From JACRDG01 sp963760985 (GTDB lineage Bacteria; Desulfobacterota; Desulfomonilia; Desulfomonilales; Desulfomonilaceae), in contig CAVXFM010000004.1 in NCBI GenBank assembly GCA_963760985.1, positions 310,001-374,000 of the forward strand: a stretch of 64,000 bases of DNA, in the 5' to 3' direction. The notes below the pieces were generated by a model that saw only the letters and a program-made list of their open reading frames with translations, did not search any database and was not told the DNA's origin. The translations under genes and the position numbers were made by a program. Positions 18,191-26,629 of the stretch are shown here, one piece after another (position 1 is the stretch's first letter; the number at the start of each line of letters is the position of its first letter).

Positions 18191-18475
18191 TCACTTAGCC
18201 TTCTTGACGCCATCTTTGAGGGCTCGCGAAGGGCTGAACCGGGGGACTTTGGCGGCAGGAATCTTTATCTTCGCCTTGGTCTGCGGGTTGACGCCAGTCC
18301 TAGCTTTCTTCTTGACTACTCGAAAGGTTCCCAGTTCGGAGATCCGGATTTTGCCCTCCTTTTGCTTCAGGGAATCGTAAATCGCGCCTATCAGGGATTC
18401 TAGTGCAGCGGCGGCCGATTTCTTCGTTATTCCCGCTTCTTCGGCCATGCGGCTCACAAGTTCCGCCTTGGTCAT
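18191..18475 (-). CDS. HU-family DNA-binding protein
   Basis: A 94-residue HU-type protein: MTKAELVSRMAEEAGITKKS, ALESLIGAIYDSLKQKEGKI, RISELGTFRVVKKKARTGVN and the arm PQTKAKIKIPAAKVPRFSPS. It binds and compacts DNA. The arm has VNPQT where the neighbour has RNPKT, and the protein ends in a lysine-rich tail. The ATG at 18475 has GAGGAGG upstream, and a sigma-70-like promoter lies 60-90 bases ahead. It is the first gene of a two-gene operon with the IHF-like gene. Confidence 0.93.
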   Translation of the reverse strand: MTKAELVSRMAEEAGITKKSAAAALESLIGAIYDSLKQKEGKIRISELGTFRVVKKKARTGVNPQTKAKIKIPAAKVPRFSPSRALKDGVKKAK

Positions 18476-18539
18476 GTCGGCACCTCCTCAAAAAATACAA
18501 CAGGTTCAGGTACTTAAGGCTACAGGAAAGGATTGCGAT

Positions 18540-18568
18540 ATGTTATTCATACTGATGTGATTTGTCAA
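18540..18568 (-). promoter_or_regulatory. Sigma-70 promoter of the HU/IHF operon
   Basis: TTGACA (18563-18568) and TAACAT (18540-18545) on the minus strand, spaced by 17 bases, with the HU start about 60 bases downstream. Confidence 0.6.
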
Positions 18569-18853
18569 GAGAAATCGCCACGTATCCCCTTCATTCCTTA
18601 CGCTGGCATTGGGTGGTTGCACCAAGCAGAGTCGGTGTGACCAGGTCAACACAGGCTCTCAAAGCCGGAAAACTGCACGGGATCGCCGCGTACGCGGATC
18701 GCACAGTCCCTCCCAAGGGTATCATGGGAGTGCGCTGTCACGTGTATGACAGGACACTGCATGCGGGCTGACGATCTCCTTCGCTACGGACGACGCAAAG
18801 CCGTCTCATCACTGCGCCCAGGAAACCCACAGCCCCACCATCTTAGATAGATG

Positions 18854-19013
18854 AACTCCCATGACCTGGAGGGTCACAACGAACCATGAAAATGCCACCC
18901 TGTCCAGCGACCAGCGGGAGCTGGCAAGTGCTTAAAGTTCTTGGGGATGGGGGTTCGGGGGAAGGCCCTTCTTTCAAGAAGGGCCTTCCCCCGAAAATGC
19001 ATTTTCATAGGAA
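18854..19013 (+). repeat. Dispersed repeat family E (copy 1) with a perfect 18-bp-arm hairpin
   Basis: A 160-base unit also present, inverted, at 25700-25859. Near its ends are CATGAAAATG and CATTTTCAT inverted repeats. Its centre, 18956-18993, is a perfect hairpin of two 18-base arms (CGGGGGAAGGCCCTTCTT and its complement) around TC. There is no coding capacity. It occupies the gap between the HU operon and the small gene at 19184. A shorter family-A-like core (ggacgacgcaaagccgtctc) lies at about 18787-18815. Confidence 0.85.
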
Positions 19014-19183
19014 CGCGAATCAATATCAGGCCCCTTCCACGCGCATGGGCACCTTGCAGAAAGGAATCCGCCCCCGCGTTGGTTCCGCCTCCTTTGCATT
19101 CTTTCTCGTTGACTTTTCTCTTGATCCGGCATAAGCGCATCGTAGAGACGATAAAAAAAAGCAATGGCTGAAAGGTCTGATAC

Positions 19184-19450
19184 ATGAATGACACGTCCCT
19201 CCTGGAACACCTGGAGGAAGTCGCTGCCCGGCTTGGAGTGGAATTGAGATACGAGCACCTCGGGACTCACGGGATCCGGTGCGACGGCGGATATTGCCGG
19301 GTTGCGGGAAAACCGCTGATTCTCCTCAATAGCAGGGACTCAAAGCGGAGAAAGATCCTTGTGCTGGCCCGATCCCTGAGAAAACTCGATTTGGAGGGCA
19401 TCTTCATCGCCCCGGGGATACGAAGAATCATTGAGTCTCAGAGCGCGTGA
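19184..19450 (+). CDS. Conserved small protein of unknown function
   Basis: An 88-residue soluble protein: LLEHLEEVAARLGVELRYEH, then GIRCDGGYCRVAGKPLILLN, then VLARSLRKLDLEGIFIAPGI. The pattern (C/D)GGxCxxxGKPLIxLN followed by a helix and a short tail is one I associate with small conserved hypothetical proteins in Desulfobacterota and relatives. No function is known to me. It has two cysteines at about C30 and C35. It follows the family E repeat and is followed by about 390 bases without a recognisable gene (19451-19841). Confidence 0.7.
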   Translation: MNDTSLLEHLEEVAARLGVELRYEHLGTHGIRCDGGYCRVAGKPLILLNSRDSKRRKILVLARSLRKLDLEGIFIAPGIRRIIESQSA

Positions 19451-19841
19451 TCATGTGCCACTATTGCGTAATCGCTCCCCCCATGGTGATTCTCGACATT
19501 ATTTCATCCCGATGAACGGCTACGCCTTTTGGTGGTCGTGCGTGCAGTCACCATAAGGTTGCCTGCAAGAATGGTAGAGCGCTTTCAAGAACGCCGGACA
19601 CACAGCGCGGACTGCCCCTCGACTCTCTCACATCCGCAGAAATGATTCGCATCAGTCAGTGGTGCGATACCTCATTGACCCTGGCCGCGCTCGCGCACCA
19701 TCCTGTGATCTGGTTGCTTCGACCACATCTTGTGATCATGCATGCTCTTAGTCGCTTGATGGACGAAGGATACGGGGAAGGACCGTCGTTTTCAATGCGC
19801 CCCTGTGCGCGAGATGCGTGCGCAGTGGGAACCTGCGACCC

Positions 19842-20571
19842 CTACTGCGGGCGGGGACGCAGGGCTTTTAATGCCTGGCGAAACGGGAGCCCTTGTATTT
19901 CTTTTCTGTCGAGTAGGAGGAGCGCTCTCACCACCTCTGAGCGATGGGCGGGGGGAACCAGAAATCCGGGATTGGGCCTCGTCGCCAGCGTGTGGTCGGT
20001 AATTTCCCACGGCAGACCCGCATGGTACGCGGAGCGGGTCGGTTCATCGCTCAAGAGAGCGAACAGGTCGATCATGTTTCCGGCCAGTCCCCCCACGTCC
20101 ATGTGTTCGATCAGCTGCTCAAATACGCCATTGAGGCTCAACAGGAGCGAGTCCGCAACTGCAGCACCGCCGACTGTGCAGCGTTGCCTTGACCACAAGG
20201 AACGGCACGCAAAAGGCCTTGCAGGATACACAGGACATCCGTCCGGTTCACTCAGAGGGCATGCCGCGACGTCATGGTCTTGGATCGATTCCGGTGGTTC
20301 TTCACGTCGCACACGGTCACGCGGCAAGCTGATTGATGGTCATCTGAGGCCGCATCCTCTTACCCTGTGTTCCTTGCAGCATTCTCGAGACAAGATCCGG
20401 TCGATCGATCTCTGCGGCAAAGTCCATTACGAAATCCACTTCCAGGGTGGTGGCGAGGACATTGTGCGTGCAACACGCATCGCATCCTTTTTCGCACGCA
20501 AAGGCAAACTCCTGGACGAGGTCCTCGTACACCTCATACAACGCCTGCAAGAGCTCCTTCTTCACCTTCAT
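19842..20571 (-). CDS. YkgJ-family cysteine-cluster protein, frameshifted
   Basis: The N-terminal frame holds the first cysteine group (CEKGCDACCT) and the second frame holds CPLSEPDGCPVYPARPFACR and RSLWSRQRC. This is the YkgJ layout, in which eight or so cysteines bind a zinc or iron-sulfur centre. The frames join near 20320 (NQLA to RDRVRREEPPESI), giving about 240 residues. The biochemical role of the family is unclear. Its ATG overlaps the stop of the upstream cupin gene (ATGA-type overlap), so the two are translationally coupled. The C-terminal half (TRPNPGFLVPPAHRSEVVRA) is not recognised. Confidence 0.75.
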
Positions 20572-20951
20572 GTCTGCCGCATTTCTCCAGAAATCGAGGT
20601 TTCGGACGGACTTGCTTTTACCACCACGAGCAGCATCTTGAAGCGCTGAGTCGCTGCAAGCGAATGCGGGACCTGTGCCGGCATTGCCACCACCTCACCC
20701 GCTTTTACCACGAGCTCTTTTCCTCCGATGGTGATGTTGGCCGCGCCGTCCAGGATCTGCACGAACGCGTCCCCAGCCGCGGTGTGTGTGCTCAGGCCTT
20801 CGCCCTGATCAAACGCGAACAAGGTCAGGCTCATCAAGTCGGTTTGGGCAAAAGTGCGGCTCACCACGCGACCTTCCTGGTAGTCCACCAGTTCCAAAAG
20901 CTCCCACGGTTCGGAAAACGCAAGATTCTTCAGCACATGTCCTTCGGTCAT
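20568..20951 (-). CDS. Cupin-domain protein
   Basis: About 127 residues from ATG 20951, chosen because AGGAG lies about 8 bases upstream. It forms one small beta-barrel cupin: TLFAFDQGEGLSTHTAAGDA, FVQILDGAANITIGGKELVV, VKAGEVVAMPAQVPHSLAAT. The first motif has one H (STH) and the second motif ends PHSL, so metal binding by the remaining histidines is possible but weaker than in classic cupins. The gene overlaps the YkgJ-like gene and probably forms an operon with it. Confidence 0.85.
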   Translation of the reverse strand: MTEGHVLKNLAFSEPWELLELVDYQEGRVVSRTFAQTDLMSLTLFAFDQGEGLSTHTAAGDAFVQILDGAANITIGGKELVVKAGEVVAMPAQVPHSLAATQRFKMLLVVVKASPSETSISGEMRQT

Positions 20952-21121
20952 CAGGGTTCTCCTCTCTCGTGGAACACTCGCATGTTGGTCTTTCACCATG
21001 CACGAACCACGTAGGCGTCTCTCACAAGATAAGTGCCGCAGGAGGGCTTCACAAGACTCGGGGAAGGGATCACGCTCCAGACTCCCTGAGGAAAAGGGCT
21101 ATGTAGGCAAGGCAATATCCG

Positions 21122-23140
21122 TTACACGGGGTGACGCAAGGGCAGCACAATGTCCACCAGCTCGCTCACATCTTTCGCCAAAACGAGCTGCAGGCCTTCT
21201 CTGACTTCATCCGGCACGCTATTGATATCCACTTCATTCCCCGCGGGAAATACCACCACCTTCACGCCTGCCCTTTGTGCGGCAAGCATTTTCTCGCGTA
21301 TGCCGCTTACTTGCAGGATTCGCCCATTGAGTGTGAGTTCTCCGGTGAGCGCGACATCGCGGCACGCAGGCCGCGACGTAAGGAGCGAAATCAAAGCCAA
21401 CGCAATGGTGACGCCGGCAGAAGGACCGTCCTTGGGGATCGCGCCGGCCGGAATATGAATATGGATGTCGCTTTGGGAAAAAAAATCAGGATCGATGTCG
21501 AAAAGATCGGCGTGGCTTCGCACGTAGCTCAGAGCTGCCTGCGCGGATTCTCTCAAGACATTCCCCAGGGAACCCGTCAAGAGCAACTGCTGACTCCCCC
21601 TCATGCGTGTGGCTTCCACGGAGATGATTTCGCCTCCGAATTCGCTCCACACCAGGCCCGTAGTGACGCCGACCTGGTTCTCCGCTTCAGCCATCTCGTG
21701 GCTCACCTTGCGAGGCCCCAGGAAAGTGGCGACCATGGCCTCGTCCACGGTGACCGACCCGAGGCCTGCGCCGCGCTTTAAGGCAATGAGGGCCAACTTC
21801 CGACAGACCGTCGCGATTTCTCGTTCCAAATTCCGCAGGCCTGCCTCGCCGTGTAGTTGCGAATCATGGCGGAAATCGCGTCTTCCGTGAACACGACGTC
21901 GCGATCGTTGAGTCCGTTGTCTCGCAGCTGTCGCGGTATCACGTAGTATTGCGCGATCTTTCGTTTCTCCGTCTCGGTATAGCCTGGAAAGTTGATCACT
22001 TCCAACCGATCCAGCAACGGTCCCGGAAGATTCTCCACCACATTGGCCGTGGCAATAAACATGACCGCGGAAAGGTCAAAGGGCACGTCCAGATAGTTAT
22101 CCGTGAAACGCTGGTTTTGCTCCGGATCCAGAATCTCCAGAAGCACAGACGCGGGGTCACCTTTGAAGTCCTGTCCTATCTTGTCAATCTCATCCAACAT
22201 GAATACGGGGTTTTTCAGGCCGAGCTTACGTATTTCGTTGATGATCCTGCCGGGCATCGCACCGACATAGGTTCTCCTGTGTCCCCGGAGTTCCGCCTCA
22301 TCTCTCAATCCTGCCATGGAAAGACGGACGAATTTACGCTCCATGGCCTCGGCAATGGCCTGGCCGATGGAGGTTTTTCCGGTTCCCGGCGGGCCTGAGA
22401 AGCATAGGATGGGGCCTCTGGTCACTTGCGCGTGACGTTTCTTTTCCAGGATGCCGCACGACCGTGGCACGCAGCTCATCCAATTTGAAGGGCTTGGCTA
22501 GATAATACGCAGCGCCTTTGGTAAGCACGTCCACCGCGGAATCCACCGTCGCGTACCCGGTGACCATGATGATCTCGGTTTGTGGGGACGTCCTTTTGAT
22601 GGTTTCAAGGAGCTGCATGCCATCGATCTTTTCCATCTTCAGGTCAGTGATGACGAGATCCGGCTGTCGAAATTCGACTTTTTCGAGGGCTTCTCTCCCG
22701 CTCGCGGCAGTATCCACGTCGTGCCCTTCTTTTCGCAGGACGTGTTCGATGTTTTCCCTGGCCATGGCCTCGTCGTCCACCACGAGGATGCGTGATTGCC
22801 GCATACTGCGAAGTGTTCTCACTGCAAGGTATTCGAGCACCCGTTCCTTCGCGTGCTGGAGTCCGTAATGCTGTCTTTCCAGGATCTTTGCTGCTCTGTC
22901 CAGGTCCAGGTTGTCGTCGGTGTACCGATTCCAGGGAAGAGAACCGAGGTAATCGACATAGGTCAACCCGATGGCGTACTCCGCGGCAGAAGGATCGGTT
23001 TTTTCGAGACGCTCCAGCTCTTTCAGGGCAACGGATGCAGCATTTTCGGGCATTCGCGCCTTTTCGAGCGCGGCCCGCAGATCGAGAAGTTCCTTTGCCG
23101 TCGGGGATGGCTCTTCCTGCGTTTTCTTGAAAAAGGCCAT
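21122..23140 (-). CDS. lon: Lon-type ATP-dependent protease with an inserted response-regulator receiver domain
   Basis: About 672 residues over three frames (shifts near 22452 and 21835, both repaired by one base). Residues 1-110 are a short Lon linker (TYVDYLGSLPWNRYTDDNLD, LQHAKERVLEYLAVRTL); the usual N-terminal substrate domain of about 190 residues is missing. Residues 116-235 are a full receiver domain: D122/D123, phospho-acceptor D166 (VITDLKM), T194, K216. Then comes the Lon AAA+ core (GPILCFSGPPGTGKTSIGQA, FMLDEIDKIGQDFKGDPAS) and the protease domain with catalytic Ser in PKDGPSAGVT and Lys in GIREKMLAAQ. The receiver sits exactly between the linker and Walker A, so phosphorylation could switch the protease. 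Its kinase is not in the window. Confidence 0.9.
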
Positions 23141-23182
23141 GATAGATGAGTCCTTGGCGTATTCGGGCTTTTGTGCGAGAGA

Positions 23183-23211
23183 ATTATAGGGGTAACCCGG
23201 GAATGCTGCAA
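23183..23211 (-). promoter_or_regulatory. Promoter of the receiver-Lon gene
   Basis: On the minus strand a perfect TATAAT (23183-23188) lies 17 bases from TTGCAG (23206-23211), 40-odd bases ahead of the lon start. The weak -35 is what would be expected if an activator helps. Confidence 0.55.
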
Positions 23212-23231
23212 TCTCAATGTTCTCGTCGGGA

Positions 23232-23249
23232 GTAAGGCACGTGCCTTAC
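23232..23249. promoter_or_regulatory. 18-bp perfect palindrome upstream of the lon promoter
   Basis: GTAAGGCACGTGCCTTAC, a perfect palindrome centred about 65 bases upstream of the expected lon transcription start. Position and symmetry fit a dimeric activator site. It lies in the divergent gap between lon and the VOC gene and could serve either. A chance small repeat is not excluded. Confidence 0.45.
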
Positions 23250-23389
23250 AGGGTTGAACCCGCATTCTTATGAAAGTCGTGGTCCAGAGGCGCTTTCACT
23301 CGCGTGATGTGACCAACGAGACAAAGGGATATTGAAAGCCTTTCCGCGTTCCTCTGCAAAGGTCTGTGCGGATGACTATTATCCTTCTA

Positions 23390-23440
23390 GGGGTTTCGGA
23401 AATCCGCACGCTTAGATTTCGGCAGTTCCGAAACCGGGGG
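23390..23440. promoter_or_regulatory. Inverted repeat ahead of the VOC gene
   Basis: GGTTTCGGAA (23392-23401) and TTCCGAAACC (23426-23435) form 10-base arms around 24 bases. It lies just upstream of the GGGAGG ribosome site of the VOC gene, so it would be in the 5' leader or act as an operator. Confidence 0.4.
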
Positions 23441-23471
23441 GCCCACGATCTTCAGCTATGGGGAGGCACCT

Positions 23472-23948
23472 ATGGACACGAAAGTGAAACCCATTCCAGA
23501 AGGATATCACACAGTGACACCTATGCTCACCGTGCGCAACGCGGCTGAGTTGATCGAGTTTTACAAAAAAGCTTTTGCCGCGGAGGAGCGATACCGTATG
23601 TCAACTCCGGACGGCAAAGGGGTCTTACACGCGGAACTCAAAATCGGAGACTCAACCTTCATGCTGGCGGATGAGATGCCCGGGCAGGAATGTGGATCTC
23701 CGCTGTCGTTCAAGGGAACGCCCGTGGGCTTCTATGTGTATGTGGAGGACGTGGATGCCTCGTTCAAGCGGGCTGTTGGCGCGGGAGCTGAGGTGAAGTC
23801 GCCTTTGGAGAACATGTTTTGGGGCGACCGCACCGGCGGGGTGATCGATCCTTCAGGGTATGTCTGGACCTTCGCGACGCACGTGGAGGAACTGGCTCCT
23901 GAGGAAATCGAGAAACGAAGCCGGGAGTTCTTTGCCAAAGTGGCGTAA
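23472..23948 (+). CDS. VOC-superfamily (PhnB/glyoxalase-like) protein
   Basis: A 158-residue protein with paired beta-alpha-beta-beta-beta modules: VTPMLTVRNAAELIEFYKKA, FMLADEMPGQ, VGFYVYVEDVDASFKRAVGA, VIDPSGYVWTFATHVEEL. It belongs to the PhnB-like branch of the vicinal oxygen chelate superfamily, whose members include metal enzymes and binding proteins; the substrate is not predictable. The ATG at 23472 has GGGAGG upstream. It is divergent from lon and stands alone. Confidence 0.88.
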   Translation: MDTKVKPIPEGYHTVTPMLTVRNAAELIEFYKKAFAAEERYRMSTPDGKGVLHAELKIGDSTFMLADEMPGQECGSPLSFKGTPVGFYVYVEDVDASFKRAVGAGAEVKSPLENMFWGDRTGGVIDPSGYVWTFATHVEELAPEEIEKRSREFFAKVA

Positions 23949-24316
23949 GAGACCTCTCTGAGTTCACACAGAGCGAGGGCAATCGAGAAAACCTATGGCA
24001 AGATTCCCCTCGCAGCAAACGTCGCGGAGCGCTGGCTCACGAGAGTCAGTGCCCCGCGAGCATACAATCCCCGCTGCTTGTAGCTGGATTCCCTGCATTC
24101 ACACGTCTGAAGTGAACAATTGCAACCCATTTCTTGCAGTACCAGGTACCATCATTTCAGGGACTGTTACGGGTACAGAACTGAGTGATTGCATCTGGTA
24201 TTCCCGCCCCACGCTCATATAATCCAACCCTACGGACAGTCGTGCGAGGTCGAATTGAGCCGATGACCGCTGTCTCTTTCCACGGCAAAACTCATGTCCC
24301 GTTTATCCTTGGTGGC

Positions 24317-24450
24317 TAATACCGATCCGCGATCACGTAAGTGACTTTGGTCTGCTGGCGGCATGCCTCTGAAGCGCAGTCAGGCCGGGCCGTTCGTAGC
24401 GAAAGAGGTTTGCCGCCAGTGTCGTACGCCTGAAAACGCATTGGTATAAG
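24317..24450 (+). repeat. Dispersed repeat family D (copy 1), MITE-like
   Basis: A 134-base element with terminal inverted repeats (ATACCGATCCGCG near the left, CGCATTGGTAT at the right) and an internal CTGGCGGCA/TTGCCGCCAG stem. Close copies occur at 51264-51396 (same orientation) and 32438-32571 (inverted). It lies about 100 bases ahead of the orphan binding-protein gene; otherwise the 600-base gap 23949-24552 has no gene. Confidence 0.85.
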
Positions 24451-24552
24451 GCCTTTTGCACGACGACTGGAGGGGTTGGCTAGTCTGAAGCGGAACTCCC
24501 CAGCCAGGATCAACGTACATGCCGAAGAGAATCGGCATGAGAGGCAAAGACC

Positions 24553-25674
24553 ATGAAAATCTTGCCATCACTTTTGAGCGTGTCCCTCGTGTTCGGGTAC
24601 CCGGTATGGGCCCTCGAACCCTTGAATATCGGCATTTATTTGCCGTTAACCGGCAATTTTGCCTCTGAAGGTCGGTCGGTCCTCCATGGCATCAAGATTG
24701 CCCACCAGGTGAGACCGCAGGTTTTGGGACGCCCGGTAGCTCTGAAGGTGGCGGACACGCGGTCGGATCTGGCAAGCGCGGCAGACGCGGTTTTTACGCT
24801 CATTGAAAAGGAAAGAGTGAAGGCAATCATCGGCGAGTTGAACTCAGGGCCTACCATTGCAGGGTCCTTTCATGCGGAAAGACGAGGCATCCCCATGGTC
24901 ACCCCCACTGCCACCAGCCCCATGGTCACGCGGGGAGCACGATGCGTCTTCCAGATGTGCGCGATTGATGAGGATCAGGGGCGCCTCGCTGCCAGTCTTG
25001 TCCTGTCCCGCTTCCATGCCGGGACTGCCGCACTCGTCTGCGACGTGTCTCAAGAATCGAGCGTAGGCATGATCGCCGCGTTCAAGGAAGCGTTCAAACT
25101 CGCCGGGGGCAGGATAGTGGTGGAAACCCGATGTAAGGCGGGAGATCGCGATTTCTTCGCACAGATCGGTCGCATCAAAGCAGCTCAACCGGATGTGATC
25201 TACGCCCCGATCTCCTCCACGGAGTGCGCCTTGTTTGCCCGCCAGGCGAGACTCATGCGCCTGTGTGCGCCCATAGTGGCTGGGCATAAAGTGCACGATC
25301 CAGGACTCATGGCCTTTGGCGGAGCGGCAGTAGAAAAGCTTTTGTTCACCGCACCTCTTCATGAGGGCTTGCTCCGGACGGAAAGAGGAAAAAGGTTCTT
25401 GGCCGCGTACCGCTCCCAGATGGGCAGAAAGCCGCAGGCTGGGCAGGTCCTGGCAGCGGAAGCGTATTTCGTGCTCCTTGATGCAATAGAGCGTGCGGGT
25501 TCAGCCATCCCGACAAAGATTCGAGATGCGTTGGCCTCAAGGGGGAACTTTGAACGGGTTCTCGGGACAATGGGTGTCAGGAGCAATGGAAATGCCCGCA
25601 AACCGGCGTGCGTGAGACAGGTCAAGCACGGTAGATTCGTGCGCGTATCGGAAACAGGACACACGAGCCCATAA
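24553..25674 (+). CDS. Orphan periplasmic binding protein, LivK/type I family
   Basis: A 373-residue protein with a signal peptide (MKILPSLLSVSLVFGYPVWA, cleavage near residue 21) and the type I periplasmic fold: LNIGIYLPLTGNFASEGRSV, AIIGELNSGPTIAGSFHAER, PMVTPTATSPMVTRGARCVF, ALVCDVSQESSVGMIAAFKE. No permease or ATPase genes adjoin, so it may serve the liv importer in trans or another system. The C-terminal lobe is somewhat short and ends in VKHGRFVRVSETGH. It is flanked on both sides by dispersed repeats (families D and E). Confidence 0.85.
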   Translation: MKILPSLLSVSLVFGYPVWALEPLNIGIYLPLTGNFASEGRSVLHGIKIAHQVRPQVLGRPVALKVADTRSDLASAADAVFTLIEKERVKAIIGELNSGPTIAGSFHAERRGIPMVTPTATSPMVTRGARCVFQMCAIDEDQGRLAASLVLSRFHAGTAALVCDVSQESSVGMIAAFKEAFKLAGGRIVVETRCKAGDRDFFAQIGRIKAAQPDVIYAPISSTECALFARQARLMRLCAPIVAGHKVHDPGLMAFGGAAVEKLLFTAPLHEGLLRTERGKRFLAAYRSQMGRKPQAGQVLAAEAYFVLLDAIERAGSAIPTKIRDALASRGNFERVLGTMGVRSNGNARKPACVRQVKHGRFVRVSETGHTSP

Positions 25675-25699
25675 ATGCAAACAAGAGCACCAATAATGA

Positions 25700-25859
25700 T
25701 TCCTATGAAAATGCATTTTCGGGGGAAGGCCCTTCTTGAAAGAAGGGCCTTCCCCCGACCCCCCATTCCCAAGAACTTCAAGCACTTGCCAGCTCCCCTT
25801 GATCGCTGGACAGGGGGCCATTTTCATGGTTTGTTGTGACCCTCCAGGCCATGGGAGTT
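25700..25859 (-). repeat. Dispersed repeat family E (copy 2, inverted)
   Basis: Inverted copy of 18854-19013, including the perfect central hairpin with 18-base arms, CATGAAAATG ends and the flank GAGGGTCACAAC. A G-run near the hairpin differs slightly between the copies. It lies directly downstream of the orphan binding protein and could also act as a transcription barrier. Confidence 0.85.
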
Positions 25860-25864
25860 GCCAA

Positions 25865-25970
25865 GAGTTTTGTCCGCTTGATTCTCCTTTGGTGTCCGGA
25901 GGTCCCGCTTCACTGCGAGCGACGCGAGGCCGTCGAATCTGCGTTCAGGAGACCTCCCTCCGGGTGCCAG
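25865..25970. repeat. Dispersed hairpin element, family A (copy 4)
   Basis: CCGGAGGTC and GACCTCCCTCCGG arms enclose the core GAGCGACGCGAGGCCGTCGA. The 5' flank agttttgtccg...tgattct is shared with copies at 12399 and 54682. It abuts the family E copy, filling the gap before the PNPOx gene. Confidence 0.7.
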
Positions 25971-26016
25971 GTTACTCACAAAATGGCGAAATGGCATAAG
26001 AGAAGGTATTGAACCC

Positions 26017-26616
26017 ATGAGAAGAAGACACTGTGAAGTCACAGATCCCGCGGAGATCGATCGTATCCTCCGCACAGCCACCATCGGGCGCATGGCAACC
26101 ATCGGAGCTGACGGGTACCCGTACATTACTCCGGTCAACTATGTGTGGTTCCAAGGACACATCTACTTCCATTGTGCGCGGGCCGGCGAGAAACTGGAAA
26201 ATCTGGCCCGAGATCCGAAGGTCTGTTTCCAGGTGGATATTCCGTTGGCTTATCTTGACGTGGCTTTTGACCCGGAGAAACGCGCAAACAAGGTGCACCA
26301 ATTCTATCATTGCGTGATCATTCGCGGAGAGGCTCGCGTGGTTCCGGACAGCCCCCTGAAAGTGGCCGCGCTCAACGCGCTGGTAGCTTCGCACGAGAAA
26401 GGTGCGGACTTTCAAGCGGTCACCGAAGACACGCCTGCTGCCAAGGCCTGTCACGTGGTGGAGATTACGCCGATCTCCATTTCAGCCAAGAGCGACCTCT
26501 GGCAAAACAAGAGCCAGGAAGAGCGGCTCGCGCTCGCACGGCACCTCAGGGAACGCAATCTGCCGACCGATCCGGAGGCGATCAAAGCACTGGGATTCGA
26601 CCCGGCAGATCTGTGA
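26017..26616 (+). CDS. Pyridoxamine 5'-phosphate oxidase-like flavin-binding protein (NimA-like)
   Basis: A 199-residue protein with the split-barrel flavin-binding fold. The N-terminus (EVTDPAEIDRILRTATIGRM) is followed by ATIGADGYPYITPVNYVWFQ, HIYFHCARAGEKLENLARDP, VCFQVDI and HVVEITPISISAKSDLWQNK. This matches the NimA-like group of PNPOx-like proteins, small FMN or heme-binding reductases; the exact substrate is unknown. It is convergent with the dihydrolipoyl dehydrogenase gene, with only about 13 bases between the ends. Confidence 0.9.
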   Translation: MRRRHCEVTDPAEIDRILRTATIGRMATIGADGYPYITPVNYVWFQGHIYFHCARAGEKLENLARDPKVCFQVDIPLAYLDVAFDPEKRANKVHQFYHCVIIRGEARVVPDSPLKVAALNALVASHEKGADFQAVTEDTPAAKACHVVEITPISISAKSDLWQNKSQEERLALARHLRERNLPTDPEAIKALGFDPADL

Positions 26617-26629
26617 TGCCCATGAGCGG

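Noticed and set aside
19642..20649. A 335-residue plus-strand frame over the YkgJ-like gene
   Set aside because: The minus strand encodes a cysteine-cluster protein coupled to a cupin gene; the plus-strand product has shadow composition.
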